From Limonium bicolor (Eukaryota; Streptophyta; Magnoliopsida; Caryophyllales; Plumbaginaceae), in NCBI GenBank assembly GCA_023374045.1, contig CM041776.1, forward strand, positions 351,973,636 to 352,037,635: DNA of 64,000 nt, written 5' to 3'. The translations under genes were made by a program, and so were the position numbers. The notes beneath the pieces were generated by a model. That model was not told the origin of the DNA, did not search any database, and saw only the letters and a list, made by a program, of their open reading frames with translations. Positions 48,204-59,520 of the stretch are shown piece after piece. How positions within the stretch are numbered: position 1 is the first letter of the stretch; every line of letters starts with the position of its first letter.

Positions 48204-51200
48204 TCTAACACCCCATCTCTAAATACAATGATCGTCGCCCTAAGTCCATCTCGTACATTAACAATGCAGCGGAAAAGTTCTACTAAATTGGGTTACCGCG
48301 TTAATCACCCACGTGACTAACTAGGCATATTCTCTTAACAAGTCACGGTCTGATAACCGGATAGTTACTCGAGCATCTAAAACATTACAATTCATAAACC
48401 ACAACTTATACCGAGTATCTCATATCCTAATACATCATACTAATATCTCATCAATATACTAAACGAGTGTACATGCACAACTCGTGTAACGAATGTAAAA
48501 GCAACCCGAAGTACTCTACCCGCTCCCACTCTCAGGTTGAGTCCTCGTCTGGTACCTACCTGCAAAGTTTAAATCACAGGTCCCAAGGGCTCAGCACATG
48601 GCTGGTACAGAAAACGTGCAGCCCACAAGCTAGCAGGGTTACACACGACTACTTTGTCGTACACATGCAATTGTTTATTCATACAAATAATAATAAGAAG
48701 TACGATAACAAACAACACATTTATGTGAAACATTCACAGCTCAAATAAAGCGAACGTCGTAATGGACGCCCATTAATGATGTAAGTTAGATTTTTAACTC
48801 CTGAGGCCTGAGAATTGTTTAGTTCTCGTGTTTGACCATACCTTATAAGTGTCAACCGTTCTCTTAATAGAACTGGTTGTTCTTTACCTGAATTGTTTAT
48901 TTTTGTTGGGTCAAAGTAACCCTAGCCAATGAGTTATTAGCTCCATTGGTTTAATAAACATTAAATCTTAAGTTATGAGGGGTGTAGGCTTGACCCTCCT
49001 GCGCCTCCTGAATTTGCCTCCCATCTCGAACTGTTTACTCGAGATGGTTGGGTCAGTTTGTCGACCCTAGGTGGAAGACAGATCTGATACAGATGCCGAC
49101 CTCCTAACCTGAACATGCATGACGGAAGTTAGTCCCGGATTCCTCTTCTCCCAAGTTCTAGTTAGCTGAAGTCTCTTTGACAATTAGTTAGTTAAACCTC
49201 TCTCGGTTTTAACCAACTAACAATAGGGAATATTTGTAACCTTATACAATTGTTATTAAACATAGTTAATGAACAAGCTCTGAATCAAGTCGTGTTAGTG
49301 TGCAATGGACACACAATAACAATACAGTAGATCGGTTTCATGCTTAATCTTGGTTAGTCGTATCACAATAACACATAGCACACAAACCGAGGTAGACCTT
49401 GTTAGCAAACAAGCTACAAGAATCCCATATCGTACACCGGAGACTGGCTAGCTCTTAATCCCACGTTCGCCTAATCCGCCGAACGCCTCTGACTTATCTA
49501 GATCTGTAATCAGAACTAGTATTAATACCCTGTGTCTTAAAACTAGTTTGGTTCTCTTTTCAACTTAAACCTCTTCCTAGGTTAACCCGGGTATAATAGT
49601 ATACCGTTAAACAGGTTCGTTCATTTAGGAGCGTTTTCGAGCTCAATTCCAATTCATTAACACACTAACGTCGTTAGCAGTTATTTAGTTGCACAGTTAG
49701 TAACTTTAGACTCATACGGACCATGTATTAGATTTTCGTATTTTTCACTATTCATCCGTATTTCACTATTCATTTATACGGTTTCGTATTCTACTATTCA
49801 TGTATACGGCCTCGTATATTTACTATTCACCGTATTTCACTATTCACGTATACGTATTTTACTATTCACGTATACGTCTCGTATTTGACTATTCATATAT
49901 ACGTAGTTACTATTTATGTATACGTATTCACTTTTCATGTATACGTATTTACTATCCATGTATACGTATTTACTATTCACGTATATGAGTACTATTCATG
50001 TACACTAAAATTTTTTGTATACGCCCGTATGATACGGAGTATCATACGTATTTTTTTTTCCAATATAACTTGTATTTTCATTAAAATACTTTAAGTATTG
50101 GTTTCTCCTATACTTATTAAATTACGGGTATACCCCTCGTATACCTTAATTTATATACGGGTCTCGTTTAAACCCGTCTTAACTCTGTTTCTTTTACAAC
50201 TTGTTTCTAAATTCTTTATTTAATTTCCTTAACCTTCTAAACACATAAAAATGTGTTATTTACATTGCTTACCCATAGTTTTCTCTTAATCTCCATTTTA
50301 CTCTTAATAAGTTCTAAACTTGTTATTTTTATTTCTAATTTCTTCCAAAGTCTTACTTAATTAATTTCTTTAATACTTTGGTCAATTACCAAAATATACC
50401 CAAGTTTGACCAGTCTTTTATGGTCAAACCCCCTAACTTTCCATTATTTACAATAACACCCCTAAAGTTAATTTAACTTAACTTTTTATTCCTTTATCCT
50501 TTTAATATCTAATCTTTTGCTACAAATTTTATTCTAGCTCCTCTAAACATTTTACAAACTGTCATTGACCAAGTTTGACCACTTTTGACCAGGGAAATTA
50601 CCATTTTACCCTTGTGGTCTTTTCTTTTATCCTAACTCATTTATTAACCAATTTAACTCTAATTAATTTCTAATTTTCGTAACTAATTTTCCTACAGATT
50701 TTTGAACATCAAAGATCATTTTAAACATCTCTAAATCACCAGATTTAATTATCTAATGTTATAGTATATATATACCACCCTTTATTTACCTTAAATATAC
50801 CGAAAACCTTATAAATTCCTTATAACACTTATAAACTCTTTATAAATTGTAAACTTAATTCTACAATTATTTTCTCATCATCTAAACTCTCAAAAATTCA
50901 TATTAACTCATATATATTTTCGGCCTTGATATTAAGTAACCAAAACTTCTCAAATTTTACATATTACTCTTAGTTATACTAATTCCTTTAATTTAACTAA
51001 GTTAGATAATTTTTCTAACTCATTAATAAGCCCTTTCTTTTCGGCCATATTGTAATTCATAGTATATGAATTTTTCTTGTATATTATGATAGCTTATATT
51101 GTAGCTTATATCATAAGGAGTATAAATCTAATTTTAGATTTACAAATTATTAACATTTAATGTGTTAAAAATTGAATCTAACACATCAATAATTTTGGTA

Positions 51201-52580
51201 ATCCTAAACAAAATAAATAATATGTTAGATCATATATATATCAACAATTAGAACCTTGAAATAGGTAGTTGTAGGATTTACCTTGTATTAACCATTAGCT
51301 TAATATTTAAGCTTGATTTCCTTAGAAATTTTGACAGCAATTTGCTAGAGAAATTAGCTTCAAAATTATACAACAAGATGAAGAATAAGATGGGTTAGTA
51401 TCCCATGCCAATCGGCTGTAACAAAAACCAAAGAACAAGAAGTTTTCAAGAAGGCAATGTTTTACCTTGAGAATCAAAGGCACTTCTTTGTGGTTTTTCT
51501 TGAGAATCTGGGGGCTCATGAGCTATGGTTGTAAAGCTCTTGAAGAGAGGATCAACGAGCTATCAAGCTTGTAATTTGGAGCTAGGACGATAAAGTTATG
51601 ATTTCTACAAGACAAGGTGTTCTTTAAGGCTTAAATCTAAGAACATGGAGTTTTTTTGTGTTGTTTCTTCAAAGAGAGGATGAGCTACGAATTTGGGAGC
51701 TCTAATTTGACAGGTAAGAGTCTCATTAATGATTCACTAAGGGGACAAGATGATTTGGCAATTCAAAGAAGTCTTGGTTGTTGAAATAGTAAAATTTAAA
51801 AGCATTTTTTTAGCTTGGTGAGTCCCCCCTCATGTCGGAAGCCCAGGTCCTTGTTTGACCTGAATTTTTCTGTTTCTCTAATGTGTTTATGTAATATTTG
51901 ATACATTAAACTCATTCATAAGGACTTATACCATGTGTTTGGTATGTTACATAGCCAAAAATGCCTTAAAACACCATTTTATGTGCTTCTGGGTTCACAT
52001 TGATTATGCAATTTGTTTTGGCTAGTTTAAATGCTTCCTTAATATATTTACAACCTTTAGAAACTTTGTTCATGAAATAGCATGTTGCTAATTCCAATTT
52101 AAACCAAGTCGTTTAGTGGTTTTTCCTTGACTTTCGTCAGTTTAGTACCTGTTTACTGTGGACTTTGTATACTTAATTTGTGTGTATACGCTATGGCTCC
52201 TATACCATTTAATTGTTGTTCCCTTATTCCTTATTGGTATTTAGGCTCATTATCCTTTTAGTTCCATGTATACATGCTTAAAGCACATTTTTCTTTAAAG
52301 CACATTTTTGTGCTCTAAGGAGCGTTTCCGGTTTAAACGCTAATTCCGCTTAATGCGTATTACTAATCTTAGAGGTATTTCATATTTGAAATCTCTTGGG
52401 AATTTGGTAGTTCCCTAATTTATTATACTCTTTAAAACACCTTTTGCTCTAATTGTTCCTAAAGCATGTTTTGGTGTAAATTGTTGTTTAACACTTATTC
52501 TAATGTTTCTAAGGCACGTTCTAGCCTTAGTATATCCTAATTAGATAGTTCATTAATATATTAAGGTTTGGGGTATTTCA
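48204..52580 (-). mobile_element. Solo LTR D
   Basis: The LTR starts TCTAACACCCC (terminal TG mutated) and ends GGGGTATTTCA, with TGTGT duplicated at 48199-48203 and 52581-52585. Length 4377 bases. It broke LTR E2 directly beside the conserved TTCTTGCAACC block. Shared block near 48585-48660 (GGGCTCAGCACATGGCTGG). No genes; ORFs of 62-93 codons have no recognisable content. Confidence 0.85.
49735..50050. repeat. Minisatellite of TATTCATGTATACG-type units in LTR D
   Basis: About 11-13 imperfect copies of a 20-27 bp unit with core TACTATTCAYGTATACG, many containing the palindrome CGTATACG or GTATAC. It translates into Tyr/Val-rich repeat ORFs that are not genes. Confidence 0.85.
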
Positions 52581-54129
52581 TGTGTCCTGTCGAGTTATAC
52601 TCGGCTTGTGTGTTTGTGTGTTTTATGGATGTTTATGACGTTATAAGATAAAGCATGTAACGAGTTTACAGTATTTCATTTTGTACCGCGTTGTTCCCGA
52701 TACCGTCTAAACTCGAGTGAGTGTTAACCCCGTTAGCTAACCAAGCTAGGATCACATAAGAGAACGGTATTCGGTTGTAAACGTCCCAAACCACGGGAAC
52801 ATTCTAACTTCGGCTATTTGTGTGTTAATCGTGGAATGTTGTGTGTGAATATGTCTTACCTCCCTTGTGTGTGTTCAAGTAAGTTAAAGCACCATATGGT
52901 ATCATGATGTGATAAGTTCCATAAGGGAACTTCTAACCTATGTATAATTGGGGGGTGAGGAATCTGGTAGTTCCGGTCGCGCGCGTATGTATGGGAGTTG
53001 ATATCTATAGCAGATTCAACTCTCTCCCATGTATGGTTGTTTTCCTTCTTGGAATTCAATCTCCCACGAGCCTCATAAATGGCTCTCCTACCTTTACAGT
53101 TGTTCGAGGTTAGGGGGAATGTTGTGTACGGTGTGTACGGATCTATATTATATCCGACACATCTAAGTAAAGTAATTATGTACGGTGCATTCGGATCTAT
53201 ATTATCCAACGCATCTTAAGTAAATTTTACGTTCTCTAAGAAGAACAATAATGTGTTATGTAATAAGCTCGACATGAGAATGATGATATCCTCTAGGCTC
53301 TATAAATATTGTCTCTCTTATTCGGTCCGAGTCCTCACGTGACTTGTTCCCGAGTTATATTGTGTATATGTTATTGTGTGTTGTAAGTGGTCATGTTCAT
53401 GTACGTTGATCACCAAAAATCAACCCCGTGTTTATTACGAGAAGTAATTATGTATAGCCCAACTAACAGGCGAGTGTTGACTAATAAGATTGAAGTTTTG
53501 TTAAGATAAAAACCCTCAAGGGCCTAAGAACACCGTAATGTAATCTAACAAGCAGTGATGTGTTCGTCTTGTTGATCGTATTCTAATGTTTGGATAAGTG
53601 TTGAATGTAAGCATGTTGAATGTCTACAGTGTTTCATGTATGATTTAAATAAATTAATTGCATGTTCAGACGACAAATAGTTGTGTGTGGCCCGGTAGTA
53701 GCGGGTTGCACGTCTACCATACCAGCAAAGGTGCTGAGCCCCTTGGGGGCCACCCATTACTTTTCAGGTACAGGGAAGCTGCCTTGCGTTCGAGAGTAGG
53801 ACGGGAATGGCGGTGCATGGGTAGATTGTGTTGTGTTAAGTGTATTTGTTAGTAGTGTAAGACCGAACTTGTTGTCGGCAATAGTTTGTAAAATATTCGG
53901 TACAGTCTGTAATGTAAATGTGTTTGACTCGGTTCAGAAATGGAATGGTGTTGTAATGTTTAAGTGCTCGGTAATCTTGTCCATCAGACCGGTACATTGT
54001 GCATGTATTAGCCTTGTTAGCCACGTGGGTGGCTAACGACGTGTAACACCAACAGATTAAGTTAAGTGTTGAGTTGCATTTCCGCTGCGAACTGTTGTTA
54101 AGTACGGTGTTTATGGTTGGGGTGTTACA

Positions 54130-54898
54130 TGTGAGGCTCAGGTCAAGAATCCACTATATATGTTATACATGTGGATGATTTAATGGTGATATAAGCCTCA
54201 CCATCTGGTAAGGTGATGATTCTCTGTAAACATATATGACCATAGTTCTCCCTCTTCATCAACGTTAAGATGATGATGATGATTGATGACATATTTATGG
54301 AATGAATGTTGGCATACATTCATACATGTCAAATTCAGGGGGAGAATCTTTATGTGGTTATGTTTTCTCTCTTGTTTTGGTTTTTTGCACCACATGGTTT
54401 TCTGAGCAAAGTTTTAATAAGGATTCTATCATGAGATTTCTGTACGAAGAGAAGGGCTATGATATATGGTGGAACTGCCATTTCATGGTGTTCAATGAAG
54501 CAGACTATAGTGGCAACTTCATCAAATCATGCCAAACTGGTTTCTCGATCTATATGAATTGAGAAGAGAATGTGTGTGGCTCGGATCAATTATCCATCAT
54601 ATATTAAGTTTTTGACCTTCAGTCATATTCAAAGAAGCAGATGGTGATATACGAGGATGATTCCGCATGCATTGCATAAATAAGGGAAGAATAAATCAAA
54701 GGTGATCGAACCAAACATATATCACCAAAATTCTTCTCAACTCATCAGCTTCAAAGCAAATGTATTTTTAATGTTCGCAAGATTCGGTCCGACGAGAATC
54801 TAGCTGATTTATTCACCAAATCACTTCCTTCATGAGTCTTTAAGAAGCTCGTTCGTGATATCGGTATACGACATCGAAGAGGCATTTTGTTAAATTGA
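54130..54898 (+). pseudogene. Decayed Ty1/copia RT and RNase H end
   Basis: A short piece VIHVDDLMVI at 54162-54191 matches the copia RT active-site box. At 54647-54898 one frame reads IYEDDSACIA, KGDRTKHISPKFF, ENLADLFTKSLP and FKKLVRDIGIRH, the copia RNase H C-terminus, with three in-frame stops before the terminal one. The interval between is rearranged and includes a partial duplicate of the pre-LTR sequence (54340-54425). It continues the copia body of X and Y. Confidence 0.8.
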
Positions 54899-55004
54899 GG
54901 AGGAGATAAACATTTTAAACTGTACTTTTTTTTCCTTGACCATGGTTTTTGTCCCAATGGGTTTTTTCTGGCAAGGTTTTTAATGAGGCGGTAGTATGTA
55001 CATC

Positions 55005-55370
55005 CAAGGGGGAGTGTTATAAATAATACAATTAGTGGATGTACATCCATCCTTTGGTCTACCTTAGACTTTTCGTTTGTGTAACTCCCATAACCTCCCC
55101 CAAAAGTCTTCATTAGTAGACCTTTGATCTTTTGTTTTCCTACCACTCAAAGGTTCGATAACGTATACTATATAAAGATGTACAATGGAATGTTAAGGTG
55201 GATGCCAATTACGACTATCTTGTCTACTATACTTTCTTCTACCGTCTCAGTGTTGAGAGCAGTTCAAGTGCTGCAGCGCTATTGCGCAGCAATGCTGCAG
55301 TTAGTAAAATCCAATACGTATATTACTATAAGCAAGGTTAATATAGTTCTTGACTAGTTAGACTTAATAT
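55005..55370 (+). mobile_element. 3' polypurine tract and 3' LTR of the old copia element
   Basis: CAAGGGGGAG directly precedes TGTTATAAATAATAC at 55015, a usual copia PPT-LTR junction after the RNase H end. The LTR includes a TATA-like CTATATAAAG at 55168-55177. The right end is not defined because the partner LTR is not in the window; roughly 55350 is an estimate. Confidence 0.65.
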
Positions 55371-55528
55371 TACTTCTCGGGCTTCTATTTTGTATGTGGA
55401 CAGATAATCATTATTGTTTTATTTGTTTTATATAATTCCTAATTGACTTTTTTTTAATTTTCGTATCTTAGCATATATTGTCTTTGTTTAAATATTTTCT
55501 GTCAATCTTAAATGCTGGTAAATATTGT

Positions 55529-56117
55529 TTGAAAATCGTTAACCTATAACTTGAAAATCGTTAACCTGTCGCATGTAAATGTCAATCTTTAATGGTTAAC
55601 CTATCGCATGTAAATGGTTAACCTGTCGCATATAAATGTTAACTGTCAATCATAAATGGTTAACCTGTCGCATGTAAATTGCTAACATGTCGCATGTAAA
55701 TGGTTAACATGTCAATCATAAATGGTTCACCTATCGCATTTAATGGTTAACCTGTCACCTGTAAATGGTTAACCTGTCGCATGTAAATGATTAACCTGTC
55801 AATCATAAATGGTTGACCTATCAATCATAAATGGTTAACTTATCAATCATAAATGGTTAAACTGTCGCATGTAAATGGTTAACTGGTTAACCTGTCAATC
55901 ATAAATGATTAATCAGTCGCATGTAAATGGTTAACCTGTCGCATATAAATGGTTAATCTGTCAATCATAAATGGTTAACCTGTCGCATGTAAATGGTTAA
56001 CCTGTCGCATGTAAGTGATTAACATGTCAATCATAAATGGTTAATCTATCGTATGTAAATGGTTAACATATCATTCGTAAATGGTTAACCTGTCAATCAT
56101 AAATGGTTAACCTATTA
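55529..56117. repeat. 22-bp minisatellite (GGTTAACCTGTC...)
   Basis: About 25 copies of a 22-bp unit of the form AAATGGTTAACCTGTC followed by GCATGT or AATCAT. The two tail variants are intermixed. Each unit contains the palindrome GGTTAACC. Edges are diverged. Confidence 0.95.
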
Positions 56118-56395
56118 TTTGGAAAGTTAAAAATGAATTGAGTAGTTTTTACAAATTAAAGATATGAAATCATGGCTAGTATTATGTAAACTTATGGCAT
56201 ATTTATTACGGTATGAATGGAATATAATTCTGAAACTAATAAATAACCGATTGTAACTCGTACATATACGCGAAAATATTACTCAATATATGATGATTTT
56301 TTTGGACAATATGTACTTAGTGCCATTCATGGCAATTCATTTAATAATTTAAACAATTGATATCAAGTTGCTTTTATATACTAACAATATACAAC

Positions 56396-57035
56396 CATGG
56401 CTAATATTATCTACACCACAAACCCACCCCAAAAACCACCCTAGGAAATCTTGAAACGTCGAAGGCTTATTGTCGAGTCAGTTGCGACATTATAAAGTAT
56501 ATACTTAGTTAAAAAATATTACCCTACACCACAAACCCACCCCAAAATCCACCCTAGAAAATATTAAAACGTCAAAGGCATTTTTAGGGTTTGTAGTGCT
56601 AACGACCCTTATCCCTGAACCACAAACCCTAAAAACCTGTCGAGTCAGTGTCGACATTATAAAGAATGGAATGAATAAAAAAAATTTACCCTACACCACA
56701 AACCCACCCCAAAAACCACCCTAGGAAATCTTAAAACATCGAAGACATTTTTAGGGTTTGTAGTGAAGGGATTAGGGTTTAACAACCCCAATCCCTAAAC
56801 CATAAACCCTAAAAAATTGTCGAGTCAATGTCGACATTATAAATAATAGAATTAACCAAAAAAAGATTACCCTACACTAAAACCCACCCCAAAAACCACC
56901 CTAGGAAAGCTAAAAAAATATCAAAGGCTTATTGCCGAGTCAGTGACATTATAAAGTATAGTTTTAGTTAAAAAAGATTACCCTACACCCCAAAACCACC
57001 CTGGGAAATCTTAAAACTTGTCATTATAAAGTATA
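56396..57035. repeat. Complex tandem repeat with telomere-like AAACCCTAAA motifs
   Basis: Five copies of a unit beginning CTACACCACAAACCCACCCC start near 56411, 56524, 56691, 56870 and 56983. Spacings alternate between about 113 and 170-180 bases. Long units carry TTTTTAGGGTTTGTAGTG and AAACCCTAAAAA. Each unit has a CGAGTCAGTGTCGACATTAT-type end, weakened in some copies. Confidence 0.85.
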
Positions 57036-58090
57036 TTTTTCATATTTTTTTACTATATTATAAAACTTGTCATTTTTAAAATTTTGAGTACATATATAAA
57101 ATTGAAAATAAAATTCTTTTAAAACAAAGTTGAGCGGTGTACCTCCATTTTCAATTTTTTATTCACAAGTTTCGACAATCTTCACTTCTTTTATTATTGT
57201 GGCCTAAATGAATTAGCCGTTCATCTATATACTTATAAGCTAATAATTTATTTTTTATATACATATTTCTTCTTTTAATCTCCATGTTACAATAATTTTT
57301 ATTTTAAAAAACATATGACAGAAATTTAATAAAAATAAGTATAAGATTTTCTTATATATTCACATATCAATACGTATATGAAGTGATTAAGTTTTGTTGA
57401 ACACTATTTAATTTTAAAAAATAATAATTAAATTAAACCTCTACTTTTAATTAGAAAACAAAGAAAATTCAATTAAGCCTTGCGGGTCCACCACTGCAGC
57501 ACCCAGCTCTGCCTGGAAGTAGAACAATCAAAATGAAAATCAATGAGTTTATCTTTCTTAAAAATATATACTTGCTCAGATTGGGGAAAAAAGAGTTGCC
57601 TTCATATGGTTATACTTGTACGCACATCTGGTCAATTCACTGCACCAGCCAGTATAATCAAGGTCTAACTTCGGCAAACAAGTAAAAGCAGAAGCCTGCT
57701 AGGATCTGGAAGACTGGAACTTCTCAATTGGATGGATTTATTAACTCAAATTGTGGAAAATACAAGTAATCAAGGAGGTGTGCAGGGCTTGATTGAATGT
57801 TGTTTGTGAACGTTCGGACGTTGAGATTTTTTTTTTCAAGAACAATCTATCAGCAAAACAGAAAGATGGAAGGAAAAAAAATCAAAACACTACGTTTTGG
57901 TAAGTGCAGGAGTGCTGCAAATAGTATGTTGCAGCACATCAGCAGGTTCCCTCAGTGTTATATAACTCATGAACAATCAACTAGACATTTTTAGTTACTT
58001 GTAACAAAGTAATACTTATTACTATCATTTTTTTTCGTAAACAGCTTACTACTATCATTTGGTGTTACTCATACATACATCATTTTTTTA
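57036..58090. other. Unassigned stretch, no gene recognised
   Basis: AT-rich up to about 57470. The interval 57480-57960 has more even composition and could hold a fragment of a host gene, but no frame over 65 codons and no domain is visible. Homopolymer T run at 57827-57837. Confidence 0.3.
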
Positions 58091-58353
58091 GAGGGTCAAT
58101 ACGCTCAGTCGTGTTTTCACTTCGCACAGTCGGAAAATGACTATTTTGCCCATGCTTTAATATCTTTCAGAAATTACTATATTTACCCACAATTTGTGAC
58201 ATATTACGAGGTGACCCCAAATTTCATTACGCACAGTCGGAATTCCAATACGCTCAGTCAGAAAATGACCAATTTAGGGGCTAATATAGGCAAAATTTAT
58301 TAAAAATGGTTCAAAAAAGCAAAGAAGGATTCCGAAGTACTTATATAAGTAAA

Positions 58354-58600
58354 AAAATATATCATACAAATTATCAGAAAATTATACCATGACAAAGTAG
58401 ACGAAAAGACGAACGCGTCGGCGCAAACGCGTCGCGTCATTCTTTACCGGCGTCGGCGCCTGCGCCGGGTTCCGGTCTTAAAATTGTCATATCTTCTTTG
58501 TTATAGCTCCGTTTTTTCGATCCGTTTGCACTGACGCGTTCATCTTTTCATCTACTTTGTCATGGTATACTTTGCTGATAATTTTTATGATATATGTATT
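58354..58600. repeat. Fold-back / MITE-like inverted repeat
   Basis: The left arm (58354-58428) and right arm (58523-58600) are imperfect reverse complements over about 75 bases, sharing CCATGACAAAGTAGA and GAACGCGTC. The centre is GC-rich (GGCGTCGGCGCCTGCGCCGG). Just left, at 58095-58265, CGCTCAGTCG/CGCACAGTCGG motifs recur three or four times and may be the end of the same element. Confidence 0.7.
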
Positions 58601-58614
58601 ATTTCTTCTTAAGC

Positions 58615-59520
58615 ACAACATTAACTATCATCGATCTTGTTCAAAATTGTCTATCAACCACTAATTTCATGTCCGTTGAAGAAGAATCTATTTGAAATTC
58701 ATTGAAATTGTCTATCATTTCCACCAATTTCACGTTCATTGATGAAGAATCTATTTGAAATTATCAAAATTTCCTATCAATATCAATATTAACTATCATT
58801 GACTTCTTATTCGATAGTAAAACAATCAAGCATGTTCTATTCTAATTAACAGACTAATTGGACACTGATCTAAATAGTTAGATGTATCAACATTAACTAT
58901 CATCTACGTCTTGTTCGAACTTACCTATCAATTCCACTAAATTCATGTCCATTAAAGAAGAATTTATTTCAAATTCATTGAAATTGTCTATCATTTCCCT
59001 CAATTTCACGTCCATTGAAGAAGAATCTGTCTGAAATTATCAAAATTGCCTATCAATATTGACATTAACTATCATTGACTTCTTATTCGATAGTAAAACA
59101 ATCAAGCCTGTTCTAATTTAATTACCAGACAAATTGGACACCGATCTAAATAGTTAGATGTATAGACATTAACTATCATCGACGTCTTATTTGAAATTGC
59201 CTATCAATTTCACTAATTTGATGTCCGTTGAAAAATAATCTATTTGAAATTCATCAAAATTGTCTATCATTTTCCTCAATTTCATGTCCATTGAAGATGA
59301 GTCTATTTGAAATTATCAATATTGCCTATCAATATTGACATTAACTATCATTGACTTTTTATTCTATAGTAAAACAATCAAGCCGGTTATATTCCAATTA
59401 ACAAACGAATTGGACACCGATCTAAATAGTTAGATGTATCGACATTAACTATCATCGACGTCTTGTTTGAACTTGCCTATTAATTCCACTAATATCATGT
59501 CAATTAAAGAATAATCTATT
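58615..59520. repeat. 275-bp tandem repeat, about 3.3 copies
   Basis: Unit landmarks AACTATCATCGACGTCTT recur at 58623, 58895, 59171 and 59447 (spacing 272, 276, 276). Each unit has internal similarity (two TTGAAGAAGAATCTATTTGAAAT segments). Non-coding. Confidence 0.9.

Larger units (their letters stand above)
45485..54129 (+). mobile_element. Solo LTR E2 (opposite orientation), split by solo LTR D
   Basis: The LTR starts TGAAATACCCTG at 45485 and ends GGGGTGTTACA at 54129, with TGTGA at 45480-45484 and 54130-54134. Net length is about 4.26 kb after removing D. It contains in reverse sense the same LTR blocks as B and C: GGTATGGTTTTCTTGCAACC at 48179-48198 and the GTGCTGAGCCCC block near 53730. 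It also has a three-unit inverted-repeat array at 47651-47859. No coding region. Confidence 0.85.

Noticed and set aside
54751..55146. 131-codon minus-strand ORF
   Set aside because: It is antisense to the copia RNase H remnant and LTR start, which explain the sequence.
55529..56117. CRISPR-like regular spacing
   Set aside because: Units are contiguous 22-bp tandem repeats without unique spacers, and the DNA is eukaryotic.
57480..57530. Possible short minus-strand exon (GCAGAGCTGGGTGCTGCAG)
   Set aside because: An acceptor-like CTTCCAG precedes it, but there is no GT donor after it and no homology is recognised.
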